NCBI GenBank assembly: GCA_038226175.1
Contig: JBBRQP010000010.1
Coordinates: 1-61,264, forward strand
Length of the DNA stretch: 61,264 nucleotides
Reading direction: 5' to 3'
Source of the DNA: JBBRQP01 sp038226175
GTDB lineage: Bacteria > Cyanobacteriota > Cyanobacteriia > Gloeobacterales > Anthocerotibacteraceae
The position numbers were made by a program, and so were the translations under genes. Below are positions 61,162 to 61,264 of this stretch, in pieces; positions within the stretch are counted from its first letter, which is position 1, and each line of letters starts with the position of its first letter. Below the pieces are notes generated by a model. It was not told the origin of the DNA, ran no database searches, and saw nothing but the letters and a program-made list of their open reading frames with translations.

Positions 61162-61264
61162 ATGAGGAAAAATGAGGGTATACCGAATACAGCCACAGGG
61201 GTACCCGTGCAGAAAAAATACGTTGTCCAGCTGTCTGAACCAGAAAGACAAGATCTGCTAGCTA
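61162..61264 (+). CDS. IS630-family transposase, 5' part
   Basis: The frame from ATG 61162 reads MRKNEGIPNTATGVPVQKKY, then VVQLSEPERQDLLA, and runs off the window. VQKKYVV.L...ER..L is the start of IS630-type helix-turn-helix transposases common in cyanobacteria. The GTG at 61207 is an alternative start. The catalytic part is not in the window, so its integrity is unknown. Confidence 0.65.
   Translation, partial: MRKNEGIPNTATGVPVQKKYVVQLSEPERQDLLA

Noticed and set aside
1..61264. Search for HIP1 palindromes (GCGATCGC), frequent in many cyanobacteria
   Set aside because: I did not notice any by eye, which may mean low abundance here, but I cannot count reliably without a tool, so no claim is made.

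Overview
The window is chromosomal DNA from a cyanobacterium. The main evidence is the allophycocyanin pair apcA-apcB, the fused panC-cmk gene, cytochrome cM, a CruP-type lycopene cyclase relative, and several small families found almost only in cyanobacteria and plastids (HHL1-like, DUF2839, DUF2808, DUF1825). LpxB indicates an outer membrane with lipid A. Base composition looks balanced in most genes, with clearly AT-richer patches at about 20.6-26.5 kb, 50.5-50.9 kb and 52.3-53.2 kb. I cannot name the genus. No tRNA, rRNA or CRISPR array was seen.

Layout. 0-0.6 kb: decayed IS200/IS605-type (TnpB) ends. 0.6-1.9 kb: rplJ-rplL (minus strand) behind an L10 autoregulatory leader with an attenuator-like hairpin. 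1.9-4.3 kb: a TPR/glycosyltransferase-like protein and two small cyanobacterial proteins. 4.3-8.1 kb: purL, then a divergent TetR regulator/VOC protein pair with a palindromic operator. 8.1-12.5 kb: a TldD/PmbA-family protein, two ABC transporter genes and a glycine-rich RNA-binding protein. 12.6-15.0 kb: pdhA-pdhB and a small ORF, with a strong hairpin between the two subunit genes and a perfect palindrome upstream. 15.2-20.5 kb: der, a glutathione peroxidase, ftsW and murD, and an alpha/beta hydrolase. 20.6-29.1 kb: a tightly overlapping plus-strand operon of two lipoprotein peptide-binding proteins, two Dpp/Opp-type permeases, cofG and a UbiA prenyltransferase, followed by hisB. 29.1-34.7 kb: a SRPBCC protein, ald, cysH, hisD, a 23S rRNA uracil methyltransferase and a DHNA-CoA thioesterase. 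34.8-35.2 kb: a dead toxin-antitoxin pair. 35.2-44.4 kb: ligA, cytM, lpxB, queF, a secreted protein, purB, an amidotransferase, a TMEM175-like channel and gltX. 44.4-49.9 kb: a minus-strand cluster of DEAD-box helicase, GH57 and cruP. 50-53.2 kb: a HEAT protein, a noncoding AT-rich stretch, an M20 amidohydrolase, and a possible orphan immunity gene followed by an RHS-core remnant. 53.3-61.1 kb: a radical SAM protein with a DUF2808 protein, panC-cmk, a DUF1825-fur-purC-small ORF operon, apcA-apcB, and a THUMP methyltransferase. The right edge cuts an IS630-type transposase gene.

Most of the window is housekeeping: purine (purL, purB, purC), histidine (hisB, hisD), cell wall (murD, ftsW), translation (rplJ, rplL, gltX, der) and pyruvate oxidation (pdhA, pdhB). 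The items most worth a second look are an ApcB with tyrosine where beta-type phycobiliproteins carry the methylated asparagine-72; the peptide-transport/cofG/ubiA operon, whose two binding proteins carry both an N-terminal lipobox and a C-terminal membrane helix and which has no ATPase gene; the RHS remnant beside an AT-rich orphan gene; and three regulatory palindromes or hairpins (tetR/VOC, pdhA upstream, pdhA-pdhB).
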